A model generated the notes under the pieces. The model was not told the DNA's origin, ran no database searches, and worked only from the letters and a program-made list of their open reading frames with translations. Below, piece after piece: positions 6,488-13,606 of a stretch of DNA of 22,386 nucleotides; position 1 is the first letter of the stretch, and every line of letters starts with the position of its first letter. The DNA is from an uncultured Lachnospiraceae bacterium (GTDB lineage Bacteria > Bacillota > Clostridia > Lachnospirales > Lachnospiraceae). The stretch is from NCBI GenBank assembly GCA_900554205.1, contig USGM01000053.1, positions 1 through 22,386 on the forward strand. The letters run 5' to 3'. The translations under genes were made by a program, and so were the position numbers.

Positions 6488-8230
6488 TCAACATTCTTCC
6501 GTCATCGGCGGGATAAAGTTTTCGATGGCATTGCGCAGCTTGGGGTGGCGGATAACAAAGTGAACTGCCGGAGCCTTGCCCTTGGACACCATTACCCACT
6601 GTCCCTCATGGATGAAAATCTGCAAATTGCGGAAAGCATGAGCGGAACCCTGCTTCGCGTTATAGTTCGGGTATTGTTCGGCGAAGACCCTGGTCTCTTT
6701 CAGATGAGCCTCATATTCCTTCTCATTGTATGTAATATCAGCCTCGCAGAACATGCCGGAAAGCTCAAGCACAGGCGGGTTAGCCTGAAATTCCTCCGGT
6801 GTGACCGTTGGTATCTCATCTTCAACAGTTTCAGTCTCGAGGATCATCAGGAGTCGCTGCCTTTGGTCCGCCGCCTGTCTCTTTATCGCCTGTTTCTGCA
6901 TGGGATCAATGCCGTGGCGTGTGAGTATACGCTCTAAGAGCCCATCACTCATGGTATACAGCGGCAGCGTGGAGAGGATGCTGCGACGGCTGCCGGGCAT
7001 TGCTGCGTCGGAAAGCAGAAAGCTTTGCAGTTCGCTCTGCCGTTCACTGCGATAAATTTCCATCAGAGGGTAAGCATTGGCAAGCATTTCGTTCGCCCGT
7101 TTCTGATAATATTCCACCTCGCGTTTTGACTTCGTCAGATAATATTTGCCGTCAGCGTGGTAGCCGGCAATTGCCTCGCCGGAGAGAGCGGCAGTGCCTG
7201 AAACCTTCAGAAAATGCAGAAAGACATTGTCCTGTGCATTTTTGAAATAGTAGGGAGAAATCTGTCCCGTCATATACATCGGAATCCAGCTCTCGAGCCC
7301 AAGCATCATCTCATCGAAGGAACGATCCAGATTGTGGATCTGATTGAGGTGCAGTCCCTTTTTCAACATCATCGCCATACCAAACATCCACTTTTTCGGG
7401 AACTCCGGGTCCTTCGCCATTTCCTTTATCGGCATGTCGCTGTACATGGTGACGGGAGCCATGGACTTGGAAAGAACGGTAGCCTTCAGGAAATCCAGCT
7501 CACTTTCCATCATCTCCGTGATACCGAAATAGGCCTTGGAGGAGGGAAGCTGGAACGGCATGATCGGCACCTTCAGTTCATCAAAGCGGATGACCTTGAT
7601 GTATTCATTCAGGTCGAATGAGTCCAGTTTATTCAGGAATTTGGCAACACTGTCGTTTCCGGCATCCTGCCCCTGTCGTTCCAACAGCCAGTTTTTCAGC
7701 CTTGTATAGCGCACCGACTGGTCATAAATTTTTTCCACCTCACAGCCGAGCAGCTCAGCGACAGAAGACAATTCCTGCGGTGTCCGCATTTCTCTCGCCG
7801 TGAACGAGGCAATCGCGGAGGCAAACTGCTCGGGATCGCCCGGCTTTCTGGAACCGTTCCGGATGCGGAAAATGGTAGAGGCATCATAGTTCGTGTACTG
7901 GCACAGGCGTGTCAGATTGATGTTGAGCGTCGTGAGGAGAGTGTTGAAATTCTGGCGCAGACGCTCCTTGTCGGTTGTGACAAAGTCTTCACAGGAGGTG
8001 AACGATTCCTTCACCGTTTCGGCCGTGACATCCGGGAGCCCCTTCTGGGCGGCAAGCTCCGCAATGGCAGCGCACAGACTGTCAAAAGGCGGCGTCCTGA
8101 GCTCCGGCACACGCTCGCCTTTCCGGTAGCGGGTAAAGGATGCCGCGGAAATGTCCGCCAATGTGTAAAGATCCTTCGATGTGCAGGAAAGCAAGCTTAT
8201 ATATTCGTTCAATTTCTCACTGAATTTCAT
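6488..8230 (-). CDS. Large regulator with two N-terminal helix-turn-helix modules
   Basis: 580 residues. Two Cro/C1-like helix-turn-helix stretches stand in tandem. The first (about 10-43) ends ADISAASFTRYRKGERVP. The second (about 92-130) has LTRLCQYTNYDASTIFRIRNGSRKP. Both show the S-x-x-x-R-x-R-x-G pattern of a recognition helix and following turn. The remaining ~440 residues look helical and soluble, with no signal peptide or membrane segment, and I do not recognise the domain. The start at 8230 is preceded by TGGAGATG. The gene is divergent from the surface-protein gene at 8417, and a 32-bp palindrome lies between them, so it may control itself and that gene. It converges on the ATC-hydrolase gene with a 22-bp gap. 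Family function is unknown. Confidence 0.8.
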   Translation of the reverse strand: MKFSEKLNEYISLLSCTSKDLYTLADISAASFTRYRKGERVPELRTPPFDSLCAAIAELAAQKGLPDVTAETVKESFTSCEDFVTTDKERLRQNFNTLLTTLNINLTRLCQYTNYDASTIFRIRNGSRKPGDPEQFASAIASFTAREMRTPQELSSVAELLGCEVEKIYDQSVRYTRLKNWLLERQGQDAGNDSVAKFLNKLDSFDLNEYIKVIRFDELKVPIMPFQLPSSKAYFGITEMMESELDFLKATVLSKSMAPVTMYSDMPIKEMAKDPEFPKKWMFGMAMMLKKGLHLNQIHNLDRSFDEMMLGLESWIPMYMTGQISPYYFKNAQDNVFLHFLKVSGTAALSGEAIAGYHADGKYYLTKSKREVEYYQKRANEMLANAYPLMEIYRSERQSELQSFLLSDAAMPGSRRSILSTLPLYTMSDGLLERILTRHGIDPMQKQAIKRQAADQRQRLLMILETETVEDEIPTVTPEEFQANPPVLELSGMFCEADITYNEKEYEAHLKETRVFAEQYPNYNAKQGSAHAFRNLQIFIHEGQWVMVSKGKAPAVHFVIRHPKLRNAIENFIPPMTEEC

Positions 8231-8290
8231 AACTCATCTCCATAAATATCTTTTTAACGCTATTGTACAGCACCTTTTTGCAAAAGAAAA

Positions 8291-8304
8291 GTCCTTTCAA
8301 GGAC
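8291..8304. repeat. 14-bp inverted repeat in the divergent promoter region
   Basis: GTCCTT-TC-AAGGAC is symmetrical around a 2-base centre. It lies between the HTH gene and the larger palindrome, and may be an accessory operator or leader hairpin. Confidence 0.5.
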
Positions 8305-8307
8305 AGA

Positions 8308-8339
8308 TTTCCAAAATGGTCAATTGACTCTTTTGGAAA
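8308..8339. promoter_or_regulatory. 32-bp near-perfect palindrome, probable operator for the divergent pair
   Basis: TTTCCAAAA (8308-8316), 2 bp, GTCAATTGAC (8319-8328), 2 bp, TTTTGGAAA (8331-8339). Only the two 2-bp spacers break the symmetry. It lies between the HTH gene and the surface-protein gene, just upstream of the latter's promoter. No T-run makes it a terminator. Confidence 0.75.
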
Positions 8340-8343
8340 CATG

Positions 8344-8372
8344 CTGAAATGCGCCCCTGCGTCTGATATAAT
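8344..8372 (+). promoter_or_regulatory. Extended -10 promoter of the surface-protein gene
   Basis: TGATATAAT (8364-8372) is an extended -10 element with a perfect TATAAT. The -35 position holds only CTGAAA (8344-8349, 17-bp spacer). The leader to the ATG is about 38 bases. Confidence 0.65.
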
Positions 8373-8416
8373 GATTGTAAATCTAATGCAGCCGGGTGCT
8401 GCTGAAAGGAGCAAGT

Positions 8417-10330
8417 ATGAGAAAGATAACTAAAAAATTGTTGACAGCCCTGCTCACGCTATGTATGGCGCTGTCGCTGGTGCCGGTGACGGCATTGGCG
8501 GATGGGGTCAATTATATCAGCCGGATCAATGTCGCATATGAGCACATAGACTATAAGGCGGGTGAGGCGCCACGGACCGCTGCAAGCGTGACGGACAGTG
8601 ATTCCCACTGCACTGTTGCATACGAGTACTGGCGCGAAATCTACCAGCCGGAGGCGGGTGGTGTCTGGAAGGGCACAGGTTGCTACTGGTACTCCGACCC
8701 GGATAAGATGGCGGCTCTTTCACCCGAAAAGCAGATTACGCAGTTTGAGGCGGGTAAGCACTATAGTTATAATATCGTGCTGACTACCGAAAGCGGATGG
8801 TTTATCAGCGGTGACCAGACCATTGTTTCGGTGGGGGAATACGAGTGGGGGACACCGGATATTGACACGAATCTTGAAGTCAAAGAGATGAGTACCAAGC
8901 TGTATATTTACAGTCCTTATTCGATTGACATTCCTGAGGATAGTACCGATAATGTAATAACAGGTGTATCGGTTATAAATGTGAACAAAGATCTTGATTC
9001 GTTAACGCCCGTTACCTTTACCGCTCAGCCGGGCAGCGACTGTGCCGGAAAGATTGACATTACAGAAGAAGGCTGGGAGGCAGGTGGATCGTTAAATGAT
9101 GTGATCAAGAGCACGGATGTTACACCCCGTGCGCCCATTGCAGGCGGTGAATACTGGTACAGTATTGTGCTCACCGCAAAGGACGGCTATGTGTTCTCAG
9201 AAGATTTCTCTGATGCGAATCATAATATCAAAGAAGGCAGCGGAGTTACCTTCACGCTGGGAGGTGAGCTCTACGATGGCAGGTTCGCTTTGAGTGCCGA
9301 CAGAAAAACGCTCACTGCATGGGAGTTTATGGATCCGGTCACAGCGAAGCAGGGCACACCGGCTGTCATTGATACCGTGAACATTCAGAATGTTATGTTT
9401 TCCTACAATGCAGGAGATACACCGAAAGCAACCGCCACGAAGGGTGATCCTAATGCGGCAAATTACGAGATTGAATATGAATACTGGGAACAGATGGAAA
9501 CGAATGCAAGCGGTGAAGCGGTACCGGTAGCTTTCTGGTATTCGGATGAGAGCAGGAATAATGCTCTTGCGCAGGATAAAAGGATTACTGCTTTTGAAGA
9601 AGGCAAGAGTTATATGTACAGTATTTCTCTGAAAGCGAAGGACGGATATGCTTTTGCAGATAATTGTACCATGACAATAAACGATGCGGCGATCAATGCA
9701 ACAAATATAACAAAATCCCAAAACGGACTTTTTGTTTTTGCTGTGAAAACAATCAAGCCATCCAATACTACACCGACACCAGAACCGACTCCTGATTACA
9801 AAATCATCGAGGGAGCGAACAGTGCGTGGTCACAGAACGGAGATGGCACGTTGACCTTCCGGGCAAACGGTGAGTTTACGAAGTTTACCGGAGTGAAGGT
9901 TGATGGCAACCTTGTCCCTGCGGATCAGTATACCGCAGTCTCCGGTTCAACGATCGTCACATTTATTGCGGAGTATCTCAGGACACTTTCTGCCGGTGCG
10001 CATACGTTGACTGTGCTCTTTAATGACGGAGAATGCAGTACGAACTTTGAGGTAACAGTTGCGCAGAACGGAAACGGCGGCAATACAAACACCGGGAATA
10101 CCGAAAATACCGGCGGCAATACAAACGCCGGAAACACCGAAAATACCGGCAGCAGTACACAGGCACCGACGCAATCCGGCAGCGAGAGCGCAGCAGTGGC
10201 AAAAGCGCCGAAGACCGGTGATGAAGGAATTGATCCTCAGCTGTTTGCGGCATTGTTTCTTGTTTGCGGCAGTGCGGTGGCAGCTGTGGCAGCAGGCAAG
10301 CGGAAGAAGAGTGTAACCGAAGGAAGATAA
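8417..10330 (+). CDS. Sortase-anchored surface protein with repeated domains and an X2-like Ig domain
   Basis: 637-residue exported protein. Residues 1-28 are a signal peptide (KK, hydrophobic core, ALA before Asp29). Two long repeats (about 32-130 and 309-410) share YEYW, WYSD, ALxxxKxITxFExGKxYxYxIxL and a Gly-Tyr/Trp ending. A shorter divergent copy lies between them (EYWYSIVLTAKDGYVFSED). At about 461-548 is a domain beginning IIEGANSAWSQNGDGTLTF, with KFTGVKVDG and HTLTVLFNDGECSTNF, typical of X2-type Ig domains. An Asn/Thr/Gly-rich linker leads to APKTG (597-601), a hydrophobic stretch and KRKK, a sorting signal with Ala in place of Leu. The start at 8417 has AAGGAG 5 bases upstream. 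Function is probably adhesion or glycan contact; the ligand is unknown. Confidence 0.9.
   Translation: MRKITKKLLTALLTLCMALSLVPVTALADGVNYISRINVAYEHIDYKAGEAPRTAASVTDSDSHCTVAYEYWREIYQPEAGGVWKGTGCYWYSDPDKMAALSPEKQITQFEAGKHYSYNIVLTTESGWFISGDQTIVSVGEYEWGTPDIDTNLEVKEMSTKLYIYSPYSIDIPEDSTDNVITGVSVINVNKDLDSLTPVTFTAQPGSDCAGKIDITEEGWEAGGSLNDVIKSTDVTPRAPIAGGEYWYSIVLTAKDGYVFSEDFSDANHNIKEGSGVTFTLGGELYDGRFALSADRKTLTAWEFMDPVTAKQGTPAVIDTVNIQNVMFSYNAGDTPKATATKGDPNAANYEIEYEYWEQMETNASGEAVPVAFWYSDESRNNALAQDKRITAFEEGKSYMYSISLKAKDGYAFADNCTMTINDAAINATNITKSQNGLFVFAVKTIKPSNTTPTPEPTPDYKIIEGANSAWSQNGDGTLTFRANGEFTKFTGVKVDGNLVPADQYTAVSGSTIVTFIAEYLRTLSAGAHTLTVLFNDGECSTNFEVTVAQNGNGGNTNTGNTENTGGNTNAGNTENTGSSTQAPTQSGSESAAVAKAPKTGDEGIDPQLFAALFLVCGSAVAAVAAGKRKKSVTEGR
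10075..10146 (+). repeat. Two tandem 36-bp units in the surface-protein linker
   Basis: 10075-10110 and 10111-10146 differ at only three positions. Each encodes a 12-residue Gly/Asn/Thr-rich unit of the wall-spanning linker, so linker length may vary by slippage. Confidence 0.85.
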
Positions 10331-10377
10331 AGGCAACAACAGACTGTGCGTCTCAAAATTATACAGAAATGTTAGAG

Positions 10378-10414
10378 CGTCCGGCAGACCCGATGAGGGC
10401 AGCCGGGCGTTTTT
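10378..10414 (+). terminator. Intrinsic terminator after the surface-protein gene
   Basis: CGTCCGGC and GCCGGGCG form an 8-bp stem (one G-U), with an inner CCC/GGG pairing, followed by five T. Confidence 0.85.
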
Positions 10415-10448
10415 GCATGAATGGCTGGGGCGAGTTCACATACATAGC

Positions 10449-10477
10449 TTGACACGACATCCATCCATATATATAAT
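10449..10477 (+). promoter_or_regulatory. Perfect-consensus sigma-A promoter of the second TetR gene
   Basis: TTGACA (10449-10454), 17 bp, TATAAT (10472-10477). The palindrome at 10484-10498 sits at the expected transcription start. Confidence 0.9.
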
Positions 10478-10483
10478 TACAGA

Positions 10484-10498
10484 TGATGTATAACATCA
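10484..10498 (+). promoter_or_regulatory. Palindromic operator, probable TetR autorepression site
   Basis: TGATGT-ATA-ACATCA is a perfect 15-bp palindrome, 6 bp after the -10 element. It differs from the operator of the first TetR gene. Confidence 0.7.
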
Positions 10499-10516
10499 CA
10501 GAAAGGAAGGATTAAG

Positions 10517-11140
10517 ATGCCTCCGAGACCTAAATTTACAAAACAGGAAATTGTGGCAGCCGGGCTGAAGGTTGCGAGAGAACGCGGTATAGAAGCTGTA
10601 TCAACGAGAGATATTGCCGCCGTACTCGGTGTTTCTACCAGACCTATTTTTACTTATTTTCGTTCGATGGACGAACTGAAAGCAGAAGTTTATCAAGAGG
10701 CGGAAGAGATTTATCGCGGCTATGTGCAGGAAGGATTGAAAGAGAAAGTCCCCTTCCTGGGCGTTGGTATGCAGTATATCCGCTTCGCAAAGGAGGAGCC
10801 GCAGCTGTACAGAATGCTCTTTCTGTCACCTCCGGTGAAGGGATATAATAACGTCATGGGACAGCTTGAAAACTCACAGGCTATGCTGAGGGAGTCGATC
10901 AGGCAGATTTATCATATGGATGACATGGCGGCGGATCAGTATTTCCGGGATATGTGGCTGGTGGTTCACAGTCTTGCGACCCTGACGGTCACCGGAAGCG
11001 CACCCTATACGGAAGAGGAGATGGGCAGGATATTGACAGAATTCAGTGTCAGTATCTGCAAGGCATACAAGGAAATTCCCGGATTTTTTGAAGGAAAATT
11101 TGACAAAGATGCTGTTTTCCGGGAACTTGTGTCGAAATAG
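10517..11140 (+). CDS. TetR/AcrR-family transcriptional regulator (second)
   Basis: 207-residue probable autorepressor. The N-terminal helix-turn-helix reads FTKQEIVAAGLKVARERGIE, then VSTRDIAAVLGVSTRPIFTYF, with FRSMDELKAEV closing the DNA-binding domain. The C-terminal domain (GMQYIRFAKEEPQLYRMLFLSP) resembles the TetR group whose ligand domain follows a Y-x-x-FA-x-x-x-P-x-x-Y pattern. The start at 10517 is preceded by AAGGAAGG. No exporter gene is adjacent. DUF6171 and DUF1700 genes follow on the same strand, with only a 38-bp gap to the first. The regulated target may be elsewhere or may be these small genes. Confidence 0.92.
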   Translation: MPPRPKFTKQEIVAAGLKVARERGIEAVSTRDIAAVLGVSTRPIFTYFRSMDELKAEVYQEAEEIYRGYVQEGLKEKVPFLGVGMQYIRFAKEEPQLYRMLFLSPPVKGYNNVMGQLENSQAMLRESIRQIYHMDDMAADQYFRDMWLVVHSLATLTVTGSAPYTEEEMGRILTEFSVSICKAYKEIPGFFEGKFDKDAVFRELVSK

Positions 11141-11142
11141 TG

Positions 11143-11171
11143 TTGTTCTTACAGAACAGAGACAGTATAAT
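11143..11171 (+). promoter_or_regulatory. Sigma-A-like promoter immediately before the DUF6171 gene
   Basis: TTGTTC (11143-11148), 17 bp, TATAAT (11166-11171). Transcription would start at about 11178-11179, on or next to the ATG, so a leaderless message is possible. Confidence 0.55.
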
Positions 11172-11178
11172 ACAGAGT

Positions 11179-11445
11179 ATGGAACAGAAAGATGAAAAAG
11201 TACGTTTTTGCAGGAAGTGTCTGACGAGTGAGCTTGCGGAACAGGCAGATACCTATCGGACAATCAAAGAACATGTGGATAATCTGGACCCGGATGTCAG
11301 AGCGGATCAGGAGCAGTACATGCAGCGGCTGGACACATGCAGGCAGTGTGAATGGCTGCTGGAGGGCATGTGCCGCAGCTGTGGCTGTTATGTCGAACTC
11401 CGTGCCGCGGTGATTAAAAATGTCTGCCCGCGGAAAAAATGGTAG
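11179..11445 (+). CDS. DUF6171-family small cysteine-rich protein
   Basis: 88-residue cytoplasmic protein of unknown function. It has FCRKC near the start, CRQC in the middle, then CRSCGC and a final CPRKKW, so four cysteine groups that could hold one or two zinc ions. The central NLDPDVRADQEQY stretch and the MCRSCGCYVELRAA block match the DUF6171 family common in Lachnospiraceae. The start at 11179 gives the usual family length but has no ribosome site. An in-frame GTG at 11140 overlaps the TetR stop and would add 13 residues; it also lacks a ribosome site. The DUF1700 gene follows 22 bp later. Confidence 0.85.
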   Translation: MEQKDEKVRFCRKCLTSELAEQADTYRTIKEHVDNLDPDVRADQEQYMQRLDTCRQCEWLLEGMCRSCGCYVELRAAVIKNVCPRKKW

Positions 11446-11467
11446 GGACGGATTATGAGAGGTATTT

Positions 11468-11905
11468 ATGGAAAAAAATGAATTTTTGGAGAAACTGCGC
11501 CTGTCGTTAAATGGTAAAATTGCACCTGAGACAGTGAACAGTACCTTAGATTATTACGACGAATATATCAGTTCTGAAATGCAGGAGGGAAGGACTGAGG
11601 CGGAGGTCATGGAAGCTCTCGGCGATCCCAGACTGATTGCCCGGACGATTGCGGAGACGAAGGGTGGACAGCTGAACAGTCAGGCAGCTGGGACGGTGGA
11701 TGAGCCGGAACAGAGCTTTGACGGCACCGGTGAATTACAGAATCGTGTGCACTTGGTTCCGGGCTGGGTCTGGCTGATAGGCTTTTTCTTTGTGCTGGCA
11801 TTCATTCTGAGCATTGCTTTTAAGCTGTTGTCCGTGCTCTGGCCCCTGATTGCCGTTCTGGCAGTAGTCATATTCTTTGTAAAATTATTCCGTGACTGGC
11901 TTTAA
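11468..11905 (+). CDS. DUF1700/HAAS-domain membrane protein
   Basis: 145 residues. The N-terminal ~65 residues match the HAAS/DUF1700 domain: NEFLEKLRLSL, the YYDEYISSEMQEGRTEAEVMEALGDP core, then ARTIAE. A polar linker leads to two hydrophobic segments (about 98-117 and 120-138) and a basic end. Such proteins usually pair with a PadR-like regulator; none is present here, and a TetR gene lies two genes upstream. The ribosome site is weak (GAGAGGT). Function is unknown; a membrane-linked signalling partner is a family-level guess. Confidence 0.85.
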   Translation: MEKNEFLEKLRLSLNGKIAPETVNSTLDYYDEYISSEMQEGRTEAEVMEALGDPRLIARTIAETKGGQLNSQAAGTVDEPEQSFDGTGELQNRVHLVPGWVWLIGFFFVLAFILSIAFKLLSVLWPLIAVLAVVIFFVKLFRDWL

Positions 11906-12075
11906 ACAAAGTTGAAAGCCACCGGAGGGGACCGATGGCTTTCATGAGGGGAGTATAAATATAATATAAGGGGTATAAAGAGATGAATGGGGTTCAACTC
12001 TTTACAAGGCACATTATAGTACTTTCGATCTAAAAAGGCAAGAGAAAATAGTACCAAAGTACTTATGCGGTTTCT
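11906..12075. other. Non-coding stretch with two inverted repeats
   Basis: 11914-11925 and 11932-11943 form an 11-of-12-bp stem after the DUF1700 gene, but no T-run follows, so termination is doubtful. AGTACTTT (12018-12025) and AAAGTACT (12056-12063) form a second, wider inverted repeat just before the sigma-G-like promoter. I see no gene here. Confidence 0.5.
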
Positions 12076-12105
12076 GCATATTTTTTGTGCGCTTTTGCCA
12101 TACTA
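12076..12105 (+). promoter_or_regulatory. Sigma-G-like (forespore) promoter of the Asn-rich small gene
   Basis: TGCATA (12075-12080), an 18-bp spacer and CATACTA (12099-12105). The classical forespore sigma-G consensus is TGAATA, 17-18 bp, CATACTA. The -10 is exact and the -35 differs at one base. No sigma-A promoter competes. The ATG lies 38 bases after the -10. Confidence 0.6.
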
Positions 12106-12142
12106 ACTCCTGTAACAAATAACCAACAGGAGGAACAAAAAC

Positions 12143-12301
12143 ATGGATAACAATAAGTGTAGCAACAGCTATTCTGAGAATTGCAAGAACAGCCAGGAGA
12201 ACAATCAGAACCAGAAGAATAACCAGAACCAGAAGAACAACCAGAACAATCAGAACAGCAGCCAGAAGAACAACCAGAACAATAAGAACAACAATTTCTA
12301 G
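12143..12301 (+). CDS. 52-residue Asn/Gln-rich protein, candidate spore protein
   Basis: I do not recognise this protein from any named family. It has 52 residues, of which 23 are Asn and 9 Gln, with Lys and Ser filling most of the rest. Two cysteines (6 and 14) and a tyrosine (10) stand in the less repetitive N-terminus. The body repeats a NNQNQK-like pattern. There is no signal peptide or membrane segment. Translation evidence is strong: AGGAGG lies 9 bases before the ATG, and a hairpin follows the stop. The sigma-G-like promoter suggests expression in the forespore, as for small acid-soluble spore proteins, though it shares no motif with the alpha/beta type. Low complexity makes homology searches unreliable. 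Confidence 0.75.
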   Translation: MDNNKCSNSYSENCKNSQENNQNQKNNQNQKNNQNNQNSSQKNNQNNKNNNF

Positions 12302-12318
12302 GCTGAAAGACGTCGATG

Positions 12319-12347
12319 GGGATACCGTTATAGCGGTGTCCCTATTT
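12319..12347 (+). terminator. Terminator-like hairpin after the Asn-rich gene
   Basis: GGGATACCG (12319-12327) and CGGTGTCCC (12334-12342) form a 9-bp stem with one G-U. The T-tract (TATTTACATATTT) is interrupted. It overlaps the next promoter's -35 box. Confidence 0.65.
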
Positions 12348-12373
12348 ACATATTTGCGAAAAAAATGTATACT
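12345..12373 (+). promoter_or_regulatory. Sigma-A promoter of the rlmL operon
   Basis: TTTACA (12345-12350), 17 bp, TATACT (12368-12373). It would give a leader of about 65 bases and drive rlmL through the phosphoesterase gene. Confidence 0.7.
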
Positions 12374-12445
12374 GGATTCTGACTTTGCATGTTTGAATGG
12401 GCGAGTGGCTTCGCATTGCAGAATACAGCGCAGGAGTGGGAAGAT

Positions 12446-13606
12446 ATGAGAAGATTTGAACTGATCGCGCCGTGTCATTTCGGTATGGAATCCGTTTTGA
12501 AGCGTGAGATCACAGAGCTTGGATATGATATTACGGAGGTTGCGGATGGGCGTGTAACCTTTTTCGGAGACGAGGAAGCGCTTTGCAGGGCGAATGTATT
12601 CCTGCGGACGGCGGAGAGAATCCTTATCAAGGTCGGCAGCTTTCATGCCGAGAGCTTTGAAGAATTGTTTCAGGGAACGCGCAATCTGCCATGGGAGGAA
12701 TACATACCGGAGAACGGAAAATTCTGGGTGGCGAAGGCTGCCAGTGTGAAATCAAAGCTATTCAGCCCATCCGATATCCAGTCCATCATGAAGAAGGCGA
12801 TGGTGGACTGCCTGAGGAAGCATTACGGGATTGAATGGTTTAAAGAGGACGGAGAGAGCTTCCCTATCCGCGTGTTTTTAATGAAGGATGAGGTCACGGT
12901 AGGGCTTGACAGCACCGGCGAATCGCTCCATAAGCGGGGCTACCGGAAGCTGACGGCGAAGGCGCCTATCGCGGAAAATCTCGCGGCGGCTCTGATTATG
13001 TTGACACCATGGAATAAGGATCGCATTCTTGTCGATCCGTTCTGCGGCAGCGGAACCTTCCCGATAGAGGCGGCGATGATGGCTGCCGGTATCGCTCCGG
13101 GAATGAACAGGAGCTTTACCGCGGAGAACTGGGGGCATATCATAGCGAAGAAAAACTGGTATGACACGCTGGATGAGGCGAATGAGCTTGTGGATCTGTC
13201 GGTTGACCCGGATATTCAGGGGTATGACATCGACGATCAGATGGTGTCGATCGCCAGAGAAAATGCAAAGCTGGCGGGAGTTGACAAGCTGATTCATTTT
13301 CAGCGCCGCAGCGTTGCCGATCTGAGCCACCCGAAGAAATACGGTTTTCTGATCACGAATCCGCCCTACGGAGAAAGACTTCAGGACAAGGCGGAGATGC
13401 CGGCGCTGTACCATCTGATAGGAGAGCGTTTCCGGGCGCTGGATTCCTGGAGCATGTACCTCATCACGGCATATGAGAACGCGGAGCAGGACATCGGCAG
13501 AAAAGCAGACAAGAACCGGAAAATCTATAACGGCATGATGAAGACCTATTACTATCAGTTTCTCGGCCCGAGACCGCCGAAAGCAGGAAAGGTACAGAAT
13601 GGATGA
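12446..13606 (+). CDS. rlmL: THUMP-domain class I SAM-dependent 23S rRNA (guanine-N2) methyltransferase
   Basis: 386 residues, the usual size of the Gram-positive RlmL/YpsC family. An N-terminal ferredoxin-like and THUMP region (to about 165) binds RNA. The Rossmann methyltransferase domain follows, with SAM motif DPFCGSGTFPIEAA (about 195), an acidic end of strand 2 in IQGYDIDDQM, and the catalytic NPPYGERL typical of N2-guanine methylation. In E. coli the corresponding enzyme modifies G2445 of 23S rRNA; the exact site is inferred here. The ATG at 12446 is preferred over 12389: it matches family N-termini (RRFELIAPCHFGMESVLKRE) and has AGGAG 9 bases upstream. The stop overlaps the next ATG by 4 bp. 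Confidence 0.93.
   Translation: MRRFELIAPCHFGMESVLKREITELGYDITEVADGRVTFFGDEEALCRANVFLRTAERILIKVGSFHAESFEELFQGTRNLPWEEYIPENGKFWVAKAASVKSKLFSPSDIQSIMKKAMVDCLRKHYGIEWFKEDGESFPIRVFLMKDEVTVGLDSTGESLHKRGYRKLTAKAPIAENLAAALIMLTPWNKDRILVDPFCGSGTFPIEAAMMAAGIAPGMNRSFTAENWGHIIAKKNWYDTLDEANELVDLSVDPDIQGYDIDDQMVSIARENAKLAGVDKLIHFQRRSVADLSHPKKYGFLITNPPYGERLQDKAEMPALYHLIGERFRALDSWSMYLITAYENAEQDIGRKADKNRKIYNGMMKTYYYQFLGPRPPKAGKVQNG

Noticed and set aside
11914..11943. Hairpin after the DUF1700 gene as an intrinsic terminator
   Set aside because: The stem is good, but no T-run follows, so I list it only as an inverted repeat.
12014..12646. Minus-strand 210-codon frame with a long Leu/Val/Ile-rich stretch resembling a membrane helix
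   Set aside because: The hydrophobic stretch is the antisense of the Asn/Gln codons of the gene at 12143-12301, and the rest covers the start of rlmL in antisense.
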